A DNA stretch of 64,000 nucleotides from Capsicum annuum (Eukaryota > Streptophyta > Magnoliopsida > Solanales > Solanaceae): contig NC_061114.1 of NCBI RefSeq assembly GCF_002878395.1, forward strand, positions 164,357,949 to 164,421,948. Reading direction: 5' to 3'. The notes below the pieces were generated by a model. The model was given only the letters and a program-made list of their open reading frames with translations. It was not told where the DNA came from and ran no database searches. Position numbers and translations under genes: made by a program. Of the stretch, positions 34,072 to 45,571 are shown piece by piece. Every line of letters begins with the position of its first letter. Within the stretch, counting starts at the first letter, position 1.

Positions 34072-35004
34072 TGCTTTCAGGACAACCTCACGGATAAGTT
34101 TGATCACATCAGATTCATGGCACCCGAATTCCACACTCATTACTACAGTGATATTTCAAAGACAAAGTTGGTATTGGAAAGAGGAATTTGTTTGGATATT
34201 GTATCAAAGAAGATACCAATTTTTCATGACAAACCTCAAGCCATAGGGTGGAGGTGTTTTGCCCCGGATCCATGCCTTGCAAATGAGCAATGGGTCCGTG
34301 AATTTTATGCCAACATCAGTGAAGTATATTTCTTAGACCTAATCAATGTAATTGTACAGATATGTGGGAAGCTGGTGAAATTTGGGGATAAGCAAATCAA
34401 TGATGTTTATGGACTCAAGCAGGCAGACATGGGTGAATTCAAGGCAAAAGGGTGTAAATTGGGAAATTGGTGGAATAACAGCCATGTACTTGAAAGGAAG
34501 TCTCGTGGTCTCGTGGCCAAGACTAAATGAAACATCTTCGTGGATGACTTCACTTCCAAGGCTCGGATATGGTTGAAAATCATTTGTAGTCAAGTGTCTC
34601 CTTTCATCCACATGAAGGCAGTCCTTAAATTATATTCCCGGATAGTTGCTTGTATTCTAGATAACATCCCTTTTGATGTTGGTAAACTTGTGGTAAATGA
34701 AATAGATTATTTCAAAAACCATGGTGGTACAAATCTCATTTACCCTTCTCTAATTACTAAGCTGTACAAGAGAGAAAGAGTGGAAGAATATGCTAGGGAT
34801 ACATAGGTGCGTCCTAGTGCCCCCATATGCCCATTGAGGATTTGAGGAGAGGGCGCACCAAGCAAAAGCATGAAAAGAAAGATCAATTTGGAAGATCCAA
34901 CATATAGCGAACCTGAGCCTCATAGTCCAACCACCATGGGACCTATTGAAGAGATTGGAGTTAATATTGTAACTATTAAAGAGCTTGTCGCTTGCTTGCC
35001 TTAA
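34072..35004 (+). pseudogene. Envelope-like 'putative plant transposon protein' gene, nearly open (element C)
   Basis: One frame runs 311 codons with only three internal stops (TGA 34528, TAG 34804, TGA 34843) before TAA at 35002 and no visible frameshift. Residues RFMAPEFHTHYYSDISKTKL, VREFYANISEVYFLDLINVI, KLVKFGDKQINDVYGLKQAD, then after the first stop IWLKIICSQVSPFIHMKAVL, KLYSRIVACILDNIPFDVGK and IYPSLITKLYKRERVEEY follow the 'putative plant transposon protein' domain found after pol in Athila-type elements. The tail (MKRKINLEDPTYSEPEPHSP, then EEIGVNIVTIKELVACL) is acidic then helical. The internal ATG at 34117 could be a start, but homologous residues begin before it and the frame opens at 34072 next to an acceptor-like site, so an upstream exon is possible. 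Role of this protein is unknown; no signal peptide or membrane helix is apparent. Confidence 0.75.
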
Positions 35005-35807
35005 TGGCTGGGAGAGCCCTCCACCACCCATCACTTATATATATCATTTGTCGATTATTATGAGTGCAAGGAGGACCAAAAGAAGAAAAAAAAATACTAT
35101 GGATCATCTTGAGTAAGCCTACTCCTCTTTGGAGGCATCACACTAGGATCTTTGGAGTACACATAAAAAAATTATCACTAGGGAGAAAAAAAGGGACTCG
35201 TTCTTTTCCAAGATGTGGAAAGGGGTGTAGGGTCTATGGAAGATTGTAAAGCCTCAAAGTAGGCTTCTTACTTCTTGGGTGGACAGTGATAATGAGGCCC
35301 TAGCTGAGTGGTCAGATCTTACGAAGGATAGTGATGGTGCAGGGTCTGCCAGTGATAACAACCTTTGATATGGTTTCAGGGAGCACCTTATCTCTTCTAC
35401 CCTTGATTATTTATAAAGTGAGGATACTACTACATCGTTGTTTGGGGGTGTTTTCTTATTCATGACATTTTTCTCTACTCTTTTGGATAATCCTTACCTC
35501 TATTCTTATTTGATTTGTAATATTTAAGCACTCTGATAGAGCCTACATTTGCATGGACTAGTTATTTGTTTTTATTAGTTGGATATTTTAGTTTGAATTA
35601 CTCAAGTTGAGCCTTGCCATCATGATTGGGTTTCTATCAATAGATGTAGGGGAAATCTGAGTACCCGTGGCATCAAAGCTATAAAAAGCAAGGGAAGTTA
35701 ATTACCTGTAGCATTGATGATTTAGGATCACATCTATATCCATTAGTGAATTCTGAGTAACGATATGGGTAGTTAGCCCATACTATAATTCACAATGTGA
35801 GACTATG
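35005..35807 (+). other. Non-coding tail of element C
   Basis: AT-rich with short frames only (35064-35249 shows no family motif). GGGGAAATCTGAGTACCCGT near 35647 is another copy of the Athila spacer word. Sequence stops at 35807 (CTATG) where LTR1 of array D starts with TGTAACACC. Confidence 0.5.
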
Positions 35808-36470
35808 TGTAACACCCCAAGTCTGTACCCCAAACGCCACATGATGCTCATAATCCTGAGGGACAACAAGATAACCCATGACTGGTACCTGCTGCAATAA
35901 CTAAATAATAACACTATATTATGCAAAAAATAGGCCAAAGCTTTCCATAAGGTTCAAAACTGTAAATAAATAGTGAGTACTAAAAATTGAATACTGATAC
36001 ATCTATCTGAAATACTCTTGTTTGATAAGCCTATACTATCTGAATAAGGGATTGATGGGACACGCCCCCAACTAAACCCAACTACTGAAAAATGATAAAC
36101 TAACATACTAAAGTAATAATAATGTCCTTGAACTATCAGGACTCACCACTAGTCTGCTGCTAATGGATCGGGCTGCTAAGTATGATCAGGAGCCCGTGCA
36201 TCTGAACCTATGATATAAGAGATCATAGCGCAAAAGAAAGGTATGCGTTAGTACTTTGAATGTACGGGTATTCTAAGTGAGGTAGGATGAGGTCCATGGG
36301 TTCATATGAATGAAAAATAATGATTGAATAACATGAGAATAACTGAATTAAAGTACATGCATGAAATATGTAAGCTACAACTGAGGTCATAATAACACTG
36401 GATACTGAATTTTGAATTACCGACTTACTGATATCTGAGTTTACTGGTACTGTATTACTGTTAACTTAGT

Positions 36471-36590
36471 GATTGTGTCTGACAGTCCTGAGTCTATAGA
36501 ACTATTCTGGGTTCCATACTGAACTTAGTAACTGTGTCTGACAATCCTAATTTCTCTAGAACTAAACTGAGTTCTATTCTGAAGACTAAA
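36471..36590 (-). repeat. Direct repeat of about 58 bases inside LTR1
   Basis: Two units each with TGTCTGACA(G/A)TCCT..TCT.TAGAACT..ACTGAGTTC. The pair is also seen in LTR2 (about 42810-42920), LTR4 (about 54410-54530) and in E (about 43985-44080 and 55565-55680), so it predates the split of D and E. Confidence 0.6.
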
Positions 36591-37919
36591 ATTGAGACTG
36601 TGGATGGTAATTATCTAACCTACATGCCCTTTTCTGAATAGATTGAGGTCCAACCTGTAATCTAGTTGGAAAGGTGTTAGTACAGTTCCATGAGTGAAGA
36701 CAACTGTGAGTTAACCCTCTCAGACCAGAAGCTTTTTTGTCAACCCTCACTGATACGAAAACTCATATGCGATGTATCAACCCTAGTCTGGCAAGAAGAT
36801 ATCTCAAACTACGCTAACTACGTAGTTCTGTAATACATGGATTGCTACTAAGGGTCAAACTCTCTGCTGGAAGGAAAGCCCCCATCCTTGGGTTTGCTAG
36901 ATGCTAAATCCTACTCCTAAATGAATAGACACTGAAATGACTCCTAGTTCATACTAGGCTTGACTAAACTGTTATTTATTATATTATCTAACTAAATTGA
37001 ACTGAGTTCACTGAGTTCTATTGACTGATGGAATACTACTAAATTTTGTTAACTGACTGAATTTACTGAGGTCTGAACTAAATATTGAACTGAACAAGAT
37101 TGAAAGTGAGTCTGCTGAGTTTTCTTGAGTTCTATAACTGACTGAGAGTACTACTAATCATGACATAACTGAGATTATTTTGTAACAAACACAAGCTCTA
37201 GGTAATCAGCTAAATTGTCGGGTATTAAATACCCCCAAAACTCGATAGCATGAAAAGTAAATCATAGTATAAACTTGAAAGACATAACCATATACACCTG
37301 ATCATAACTCATTCGTGAAGACATTCCATCAAACACTTGCATGATATAACCTACACATAAGCTAACATGACATGATTGTTTTTCCTTTTTCATTCTTTAC
37401 ATGAGCAATTTATCAGACACTTGGAGAGCATGGGTATTTCACATATCAATAAACATATAGTAATATCATGGATTCTACATTTAACCTACAATTTAAGAGT
37501 TCAACATATAGTTCATCAAATTTAATTTACAATTGACTAGTTTGCATGAAACTTAGGAAAAACATAGAATTAGATCACCATTTACATCGTAATCATTAAG
37601 ATATTCAATATCCAACATGAAATCCATGAAATCAATTAACTTGAATTTAAAAAAAGTTTCTTGAACTTCAAGAGTGGAAGGAAACCCTTGGATGAACACT
37701 TCACATACCTTGGGATTCAAATTTGCGATGAATGATGGAGTATTCTTGAAGGAAAAATCTTGAATTAGAGATCCTAGGGTTTTCTTCTTGAGAAATTCTG
37801 AGAAAGATAAATGAATTTTGCCTCTAACCAGGCTTAATTTCGTATTTTAGGGGCTAACATAAGGTGGGAAAAGACCCAATTACCCCTGAGGATGTAGTTT
37901 TTTAATGACTAAAAATTTA

Positions 37920-38090
37920 TTTAGCAAAGCATAGACCGACGCACCGTGTCATTGGCATCGACACGATAGCCAACAAGCCGCATCGAGTCTACATCAGTTC
38001 ACTAGAATTGGCACTGGGAGATTGATAAAAGTATTCATCGATGCGATGAGCGATGCGGTGCATCGAAAACGCATCGATCCACTGGTTTGA
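37920..38090 (-). repeat. CG-rich U3 box of LTR1
   Basis: Words such as ATCGATGCGATGAGCGATGC, GCATCGA and CATCGACACGATAG. Homologous boxes at 45155-45315 (LTR2), 48535-48705 (LTR3) and 58440-58615 (LTR4), with CG often changed to TG or CA. Confidence 0.6.
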
Positions 38091-38343
38091 GCTTTCAAAC
38101 ATGCCTTAAACAATGTATGAAAAATTTGAAACTTTTCCGAGAGTACTTACTGACATTCTTGATCCAGAATTAACCTAAAAATCAATATTTAAAGGTCATA
38201 AGGGTCGTGAAAAAAGATCACCAACTCATGAAGGCTAAAATAACTCTAAGTATGAATACATAGATGAATTGTTTTCTAAGTATAAGACCCCTTAACAAGC
38301 TTTAAAAGACTGAGTTAAGATTAGGATTTTGTGGAGTCTTACA

Positions 38344-38358
38344 ATATCTCCCACTTGG
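38344..38358 (-). other. Polypurine tract, internal 1
   Basis: The minus strand reads CAAGTGGGAGATAT before LTR start TGTAAGACTCC. Confidence 0.6.
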
Positions 38359-38699
38359 GAAAATTCTTCCTCAAATAAGGCTGACTGAGCTGAGAATACT
38401 GATAGACTGAATTTAGATACAGGACATGCACAACTGTAACATAATTTCATGATTGACACTATTAATATGTTTATATGTATACTGAACATGCATATCTGAA
38501 GCATGAGTACAAGGCTGGTATTGCTGATAATCTGAGTCTCTTATACTGAATATGCATATCTGATGCATGAATATCTGACCAAACGGACTTATAAATGTAT
38601 GACTGTACTTTCAATAGTAACTGATACCAAGTTTATAAAGAAAATCTGAGCATAAAACTGAGTAAGTTTAAAGAGAATCATTATAGTTTAAAGAGAATC

Positions 38700-39170
38700 A
38701 TTACCCTTTGCTGAGTTTGAGTTTGCGGAAAAGAGGTGATAATACTTGGTTCTCATATCTTCTTCTGCTTCCGAAGTAGCTCCCTCAATGGATTAATTTC
38801 ACTAAATAACTTTGACTAGAGGGATCTTTGTTCCTTAGTCTTCAAATCTGATTGTGAAGGATTTTGGTTGGGGCGACTTCGTAAGAGAGACTGTTCTGAA
38901 TATCTAGGCCCTCTATAGGTACTACAGTTGCTGGGTCACTAATGCACTTCTTAAGCAAGGAGTCATGAAACACTGGATACACTAAAACTAAGTCTAAAGG
39001 TAACTCAAGCTTGTAAGTTACCTTTCTAAAATAGCTTAGAATTCGATAAGGACCGACATATCTGGGACTGAGCTTCCCCTTCTTGCCAAATCTCTTTACT
39101 TCTTTCATAGGAGAGATTTTCAAAAATACATAATCATCAATCTCCAACTCGAGATCATTTACTGAATACG
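38700..39170 (-). pseudogene. Integrase C-terminus and chromodomain, internal 1 of array D
   Basis: The frame 39147-38842 (101 codons) reads DDYVFLKISPMKEVKRFGKK, GKLSPRYVGPYRILSYFRKV and SLLKKCISDPATVVPIEGLD: integrase C-terminus with an intact GPYRI motif. It goes on as SLSYEVAPTKILHNQI into the chromodomain. After a frame break the domain ends as VEGATSEAEEDMRTKY-like residues at 38700-38800. The chromodomain is of the Tekay type. No integrase core precedes it: to the right lies non-coding spacer. Only a defective copy could have held this arrangement. Confidence 0.8.
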
Positions 39171-39700
39171 CATGAATGAGAACATAATAACATAAGTGAG
39201 TATGAAATGTGATATAGTTCTATCATGAATGCAACTGAGGAACTAATAACTATATGCTAAACTATGTTATTTGAGAATGCAAGACCAAGCATCTAACATG
39301 ATTCTAAATTATTCTGTAAACTGTGCTACTGAAACACAGATAACCAAATAACTAGTAACTATATGCTAAGGTCAAGGAAACCTGAAATTGAACTAAGTTA
39401 CTGATCTGATTACTTGACAGAGACTGTAACTAAAATTGTAGCTAAGACATAACTGAGGCTGAATACTAAAGTGATCATACTGTAAAGCATGAGTACATGA
39501 ATCATGAGCTGTATGACCTAAGTTTAGAGTTTTATTTTTCATGAAATACTATTTATAACATTGAATGAATTGGAACTCTTATACTAGGGACCGTAAGCAT
39601 ACATGGTTTTTGCTGTATACAAATATGAGCTATGATCATAGAGCTGATATGTAAGGTATAAATAGATATCATGATAATTGATTTGTTTTTGAGAGTCTAA
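39171..39700 (-). other. Non-coding spacer between RT and integrase end, internal 1
   Basis: AT-rich, no coding. Homologous to parts of 49851-51190 and 59690-61090, but about 900 bases present there (49890-50770) are missing here. Confidence 0.65.
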
Positions 39701-40230
39701 AGTATGATTCTGAGATGACCTGCATGATTATTCTAGCTATGGGAATAGACAAGAATGTCATCAAGGAAGGCTATAATAAAAGTTCCCATGTATAACTTAA
39801 ACACGGGTTCATCAAGTCCTTGAAAGATACTGAGGCATTGGTAAGACCAAATAACATGACTAGGAATTAGAAGTGACCATACCGAGTTTTGAAATCTACT
39901 TTTGGAATGTCACATTCTTTGACTCCGAGCTGAGGATATCCTGATCTGAGGTCTATTTTAGGAAAGTAACTGGCTCCCTAAAGTTGGTCAATCAAGTCAT
40001 TGATTTTAGGAAGTGGATACTTGTTCTTGTTCGTGACTTTATTTAGCTGATGGTAGTCTATACACATTCTGAGAGAACCATCTTTTTACGGGATAAATAG
40101 AACTGGTGCACCCCATGAGGACATACTAGGTCTAATGAATCCTTTATCTAGGAGATCTTTCAACTATTCTTTTAATTCTCTGAGTTTAGCAGGTGCCATT
40201 CAGTATGGCGGAATAGATATAGGTTGAGTG
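39701..40230 (-). pseudogene. Tekay-type RT (fingers and palm), internal 1 of array D
   Basis: The minus strand reads LRELKE at the right edge, then [67 protein letters not shown] and LMNPC..LYMGTFIIAFLDDILVYS at about 39745-39810, with the catalytic DD kept. The RT stops being recognisable right after the palm: thumb, RNase H and integrase core do not follow. Some stops and frame changes occur (for example after FIP and within the palm). It would have copied element RNA if complete. Confidence 0.85.
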
Positions 40231-40880
40231 TCTGGAAGAAGGTCTATTATGAAGTTGATTTCCCTTTTTGAATAGACTCCAGAAAGATCTTTGGGACATA
40301 CATATGAGAATTCACATGCTTCTGACACTGATTTAAGATTAAAGGTTTCTAATTTAGAGTCTTTGACTCGTACGAGATGGTAGACACATTCCTTAGATAT
40401 CGTTTTCCTTTCCCTAGGGTAGGAAATAAGCTGACACCTAAGTGCTGAGTTACTACCCGTCCACTCTAGGATAGGCTCATTTGGAAACTAAAACTGGAAA
40501 ATTCTATTTCTACAGTCAACTAAGGCATAGTAGGAATGAAGCCAATCTATGCCGAGAATGACATCAAAATTGGTCATCTAAAATTCGACCAAGTCTGCTA
40601 AAGTGACTTTCTAAGACACCTTAATTGAACAATTCCTATATACCCGCTGGGCTATGATAGGTTTACCTACTGGGGTAGATACTGAGAAAGTCTCTGCTAA
40701 AATTTCAGGACTGACTTCGAAGTCAACAGCTATATAAGGTGTTACAAAAGACAAAGAAGCTCTTGGATCTAGAAAATCATAGACATGCAAATGGAAAACT
40801 TATAACATACCAGTGATAATATTAAGATAACTTTCCTGATCCTATTGGGACTGAAGTGCATAGAGTCTATTTAGGCATTG
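40231..40880 (-). pseudogene. Tekay-type protease region, internal 1 of array D
   Basis: Translation in broken minus-strand frames corresponds to the region that in internal 2 and 3 reads the ALLDPGASLSFVTPYI active site (about 40740-40780 here, where the Asp-containing stretch is altered) and the QQVYRN.. and DFDVILGMDWL-like parts near 40540-40640. The link to RT with a DLPGVPPxRE-like stretch lies near 40270-40340. Assigned mainly by alignment to the sister units and by position between gag and RT. Confidence 0.65.
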
Positions 40881-42030
40881 CACATAGGTGCACTGGAAGC
40901 AGCACCCTACTAGTTTGGGTGATCGGATTGAGCTAAGAAAGGGTTATGCTGACTCTGCGAGCCCACTTGAGGACACTGTCTGACTCTATATCCTAGCTTG
41001 CAATATCTGAAACATACGTCACAGCCATCTCTATAGATATCCTAATGGTTTCTGCCATACTTCTGACAAAAAGGATTTGTTTGGGCACTACTAACACTAC
41101 CCTAGGGTTTATGGCTTGATGTCCTATATCTATTACCATATCTAGTTTTCAACACAGGAGAACTAGCTAAGGACGGAGCAGGGACTGAGGATTTTTGGCA
41201 GAACTGAGAATGATTTCCATCCTCTTACTTAGGCTGGGTGAAGTTAAAGCTACCCATTCTAGATCTCTTATTCTCCCTCTCCTTCTCTTTATTATTACCC
41301 TCCTCTATCTACTGAGAAAGGACCATGACCATAGATATGTCCATCTTTTGAATAAAAATTGTGGTCCTATACTCCTTGACCACACTATTAGACATGCCAG
41401 ACACAAACTTACTCATCTTAGATCTGTTATCTGCTACCACATGAGGTGCGTAACTATCTTATTGAGTAAACTTGAGAGAATACTCTTGTACTATCATGTT
41501 TCCCTACTTCAAAATAATAAATTCCAAAACCTTTGCTTCCCTCAATTCAAGCGAGAAATACCTATCCAGAAAAGAAATAGCAAATTCCTCCCATTCTATG
41601 GGCTCTACGACTACGGACCTTTCTTCTTTCCACTAGTTGAACCATGAGTGAGACACATCCTACAACTGATATGTAGCTAACTTGGCATTCTCTCTAGATA
41701 TTACCCCCATAATATATGTACGCTTTTTTACCTGATCAATAAATTCTTTTGGGTCCTCATCTAACTTTGACCTGGTAAAAGATAGAGGGTTTATTTGGGT
41801 GAAGTCTCGAATCTTGGCTGTAATAGTATTGGCCACTGGGTTGGATAGAATAGCAGCTGGGCATTCATTTTGGCATACCAAAGAATGAGCTAGGGTGGTG
41901 AAAGATGCTCTTAATTTAGCATAGGAGACATATTCGTCCAGGGGATCTGGATGGATGGGCTAAGGTGATGGATGGGCTAAGGTGCTGGATGGTCTCCCAT
42001 TCCTCTTCCCTTAGTCCTCTTTGGAGGCAT
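40881..42030 (-). pseudogene. Tekay-type gag pseudogene, internal 1 of array D
   Basis: The ATG at 42030 gives MPPKRTKGRGMGDHP, identical in its first ten residues to internal 3 and nearly so to internal 2, which fixes the start 206 bases inside the PBS. A 17-base tandem duplication lies at about 41957-41991. The frame 41881-41660 shows MVCQNECPAAILSNPVANTI, RDFTQINPLSFTRSKLDEDP and KEFIDQVKKRTYIMGVISRE, a clear Gag N-terminal half. The zinc-knuckle area, CQKYGRNH.. and DVCFRY.KLGYRVRQCP, is at about 40975-41080. The 150-codon plus-strand frame at 41195-41647 is only the antisense of this Gag. Confidence 0.8.
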
Positions 42031-42235
42031 ATTCTATAAATAGAAGAGAAACTTTAGATTAGACTGAGATTTAACTGGATCTCATTCTTACTCGCATAAT
42101 ATGAATACTAAAACATGGGAAACTTTTCCTAAAATAACTATTAGCCTCCTGTCCATAAGTATGGCATGCTACACACCCATGCATAAGACTTTACTAAACA
42201 CAACTTTTATATATCCTAGGACTCTACTGAACCTT

Positions 42236-42247
42236 GCTCTGATACCA
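42236..42247 (-). other. Perfect primer binding site (initiator tRNA-Met), internal 1
   Basis: Plus strand GCTCTGATACCA, i.e. TGGTATCAGAGC on the minus strand, 4 bases from LTR2. The only perfect PBS in the window. Confidence 0.9.
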
Positions 42248-42251
42248 ACTT

Positions 42252-45200
42252 TATAATACCCTGAGTCTATACCCCGAATGCTACACAGTGCTCATAATTC
42301 CAAGGGACCACAAGCAAACCCATGACTAGTACCTATTGTAATAACTCAATAATAATGTATTATATGGAAATTAGGCAGAAAATATCTAAAAGGTTCAAAA
42401 CTATAAATAAATATTGAGTATTTAAAACTAAATATTGATTCATCTATTTGAAATACTCTAGTATGATAAGCCTCTACTGTCTGAATAAGGGATTGATAGG
42501 ACAAGTCCCCAACTAACCCCGACTACTGGGAGTCATAGGTTTGAACCTATGATATAAGACATCATAGTGTAAAAGAAAGGTATGCGTCAGTACTTTGAAT
42601 GTACTGGTATGCTAAGTGAGGTAGCCTGAGATCCATGGGTTCATATCAATGAATAGTACTGATTGAATAACATGAGTATAACTGAATAAAAGTACATGCA
42701 TGAAATATGCAAGCTATAACTGAGGTCATAATAACATTGCATACTAAATTTTTAATTACCGACTTACTAATATCTGAGTTTACTGATATAGTATTACTAT
42801 TAACTAAGTTACTATGTCTGACAATACTGATTCTATGGAACTATTCTGAGTTATGTACTAAACTGATAGACTGTGTCTGACAGTTCTAATTTCTATAGAA
42901 CTGAACTAAGTTTTATTCCAAAGACTAAAACTGAGAATGTGGGAGGTATTCATCTAAATGACATGCCCCTTTATGAATTGATTGGTGTCCAGCTTGTACC
43001 CCCAGTTGGAAGGGTATTAGTACCGTGCCATGGATAAAGATAATTATGAGATAAACCTCTCTGAAAGAAAGCTCTTTCGTCAACCCTTGCCAGTAGGAAA
43101 ACTCATATGAGATGTATCAACCCTAGTCTGGCAGGAAGATATCTATACGTAGGATAGCTATGTAGTTTTGTAATGCAGGGATTGCTACTATAGGTCAAAC
43201 CCTCTACTGGCAGGAATGCCCCTATCCCTGGGTTCACCCGGTGCAGAATCCTACTCCTAACTAAATAGACACTGAACTGATTTCTATTTCATACAAGGCT
43301 TGACTGAACTGTTACTGATTATACTTGTAACGCCCTGAATCTGGTACCTGGAACACCACACGATGCTCATAATCCTGAAGGACCACCACATAACCCATGA
43401 CTGATATCTGTAACTAAGCACTGCATAACATACTATATAAATCCGAAATAAAAGGGCTAAAAGGCTATAAGGTTCAAAAATCTGATAAAACATAATATTT
43501 GAATAATACAGTATCACCATACCAAAACTAAAATAACTATCTGAACATGCTAGTCTGAATGCCTCTAAACTGTCTGAATAAGTAGTTGATGAGACATGTC
43601 CCCAACTAATTCCAACTATCGAAATAAACTAAGTACTGAAAGAATTAAATAGTCAAATAATAATATCCTCAAATGATGAGGACTCACCGCTAGTCTGGCT
43701 ACTGAATGTCTGATCTACTAAGGATTCTATGGAGCTCGAGCTTCTGAACCTATGGTATAAAACAACATAGTGCAAATGCGTTAGTACGATTGAATATACT
43801 GGTATGTAAGTGAGATAGGCTGAATGCAAGAGGTTTATATACATGAACAATACTAACTGATTGAATAACATGAACGTGAGAATACATCCATGAATATGTG
43901 AACTATGACTGAGATCATGGAATCACTAAATCTAAATACTAATAACATATGTTTCATATAACTGATATACTATTATATGAATGACTATGTCTGACAGTCT
44001 AGTTTTTGATAGAACTAGTTGAATTTCGTACTAAATTGGGTGACTACATCTGACAGTCCTAAATTCTATAGAACTATCTGAGTTCTATTACTGAGACTGA
44101 GACTGTAACTATGGGAAGTAGTCATCTAACCAACATGCCTTAAATGAGATAGTATAATTGAGTTGGGGTCCAATTTGTAACCCCAATTAGAAGGGTGTCA
44201 ATACCGCACCACTGGTGAGGACAAGCTGTGAATAATCCCTCATCCAACAGGTACTCTAAGGAGAATAGTGGAACCCTCATCTAACAGGTTAAGACAGCTC
44301 ATCTACCCTCAACTAGCAGGTTTGATGTCTCAAACTATGCTGGCTATGTAGTTATAGAGCGCAAGGATTGCTTCTAAGAATCACACCCTCTAATAATAGG
44401 TGAGTTCCCATCCCTGGGCTCACTCAGTGCTGAATCCTACTCCCATCTAAATAGATACTGAACAAAATTAATTGAACTGAACTGGACTGCATTTATTGAG
44501 TTTTATTTACTAACGAAAAACTACTGAGATTATTGAATTTTTGAGATTTCTAAGATTTTTGAGTTTACTGAGTTTTCCTAAGTCACATTACTGACTGAGT
44601 TCTATGAATCATGGCTTGTTTGAGAGTTTTTGGAAGATATGACACTGGCTCTAGGCACACAACTAAATTGTCGGATACAAGTACCCCCAGGACTCGATAT
44701 CATGAAAATGACAAGACATGACACTTCTTGACACATGACCATTGCCAAAAATTCATAGTACAATCATTAGGGATTTTCATGAAGTATTCACATGCTATAA
44801 GCTTACACATGAATAGGAATGCATGTAAACATATCATAATTTCATAAACCTAATCTCATGTGCATTATGTTAATCTATTACAAAGCATAACAATAACATG
44901 GGAGTCATATCAAACATAAGGGAGAAACATGGATTCATCAATTTTGGTCATAAATGAGCCATAAAGCCTAATTCCTATTCTCTTAGGCATTTTATCAAAT
45001 ACCTGGCATGCATATCTTTAGGCTTAGACATAAGGTGAATGGATTTTACCTCTAAAGAGGCCTAATTTCGTGTTTTGAGAGATGACATAAGGTAGTAAAA
45101 GACCTAATTACCCCTAAGGATGCAACTTTTTAATAATTAAAAACTAATATAGCGATGCACAAACTGACGTACTACATCATTTGCATCAATGTGATAGCCA

Positions 45201-45571
45201 ACATGCTGCGTCGAGTCCGTATCAGCTCACTAGAATTTGCACTAGTAGTTGGAGGAAAATATTCATCGACACGATAGGCGATGCGGTGCGTTGAGAACTC
45301 ATCAATCCACTGGTTTGAGCTTTAAAATGTGCCAAAAATGAACTCTAAAAAATCCAAAACTTGTCCAAGAACACCTACTGACATTCTTGATCCTGAATTA
45401 ACCTAAAAATTAAAATTTAAAGGTCATAAGGGTCGTGAAAAAGGATTGTCAACTAATGAAGGCTAAAATAACTCTATGTATGAACACTTAGCTGAATTTT
45501 TTTCTAAGTTTGGGACCACTTAATGATCTTTAAAACACTGAGTTAAGCTTAGGATTTTGCGGGGTCTTACA
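42252..45571 (-). repeat. LTR2 of array D with nested, truncated solo LTR E
   Basis: D-type LTR 42252-43325, then E from 43326 to about 45031, then D-type sequence to 45571 (GCGGGGTCTTACA). A deletion has removed the end of E and part of LTR2 between them. The left edge TG has become TA. Confidence 0.8.
43326..45031 (-). repeat. Truncated E solo LTR in LTR2
   Basis: Begins TGTAACGCCCTGAATCTGG after ATACT at 43321-43325, the same site as in LTR4. Homologous to 54913-56600. Breaks off near GGCTTAGACATA, where D LTR sequence (AGGTGAATGGATTTT) takes over. Confidence 0.8.

Larger units (their letters stand above)
28783..35807 (+). mobile_element. Athila-type element C lacking RT, RNase H and integrase
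   Basis: Order: 5' LTR, PBS, gag, protease, conserved post-pol motif, spacer, envelope-like frame, spacer; then cut at 35808 by the D array. Its left end falls exactly where A's LTR homology stops and starts with TG. No 3' LTR is present in the window. Confidence 0.75.
35808..38343 (-). repeat. LTR1 of array D (2,536 bases)
   Basis: Edges TGTAACACCCC and GTGGAGTCTTACA (complement of TGTAAGACTCC). It lacks the solo LTR E found in LTR2 and LTR4. It has a CG-rich box at 37920-38090 and a roughly 60-base direct repeat at 36471-36590. Many CTGA words give it a monotone look. Confidence 0.85.

Noticed and set aside
34339..34611. 90-codon minus-strand frame
   Set aside because: Antisense shadow of the envelope-like frame.
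41195..41647. 150-codon plus-strand open frame
   Set aside because: It is exactly antisense to the Gag region of internal 1, whose minus-strand residues are family-like; the plus frame has no domain.
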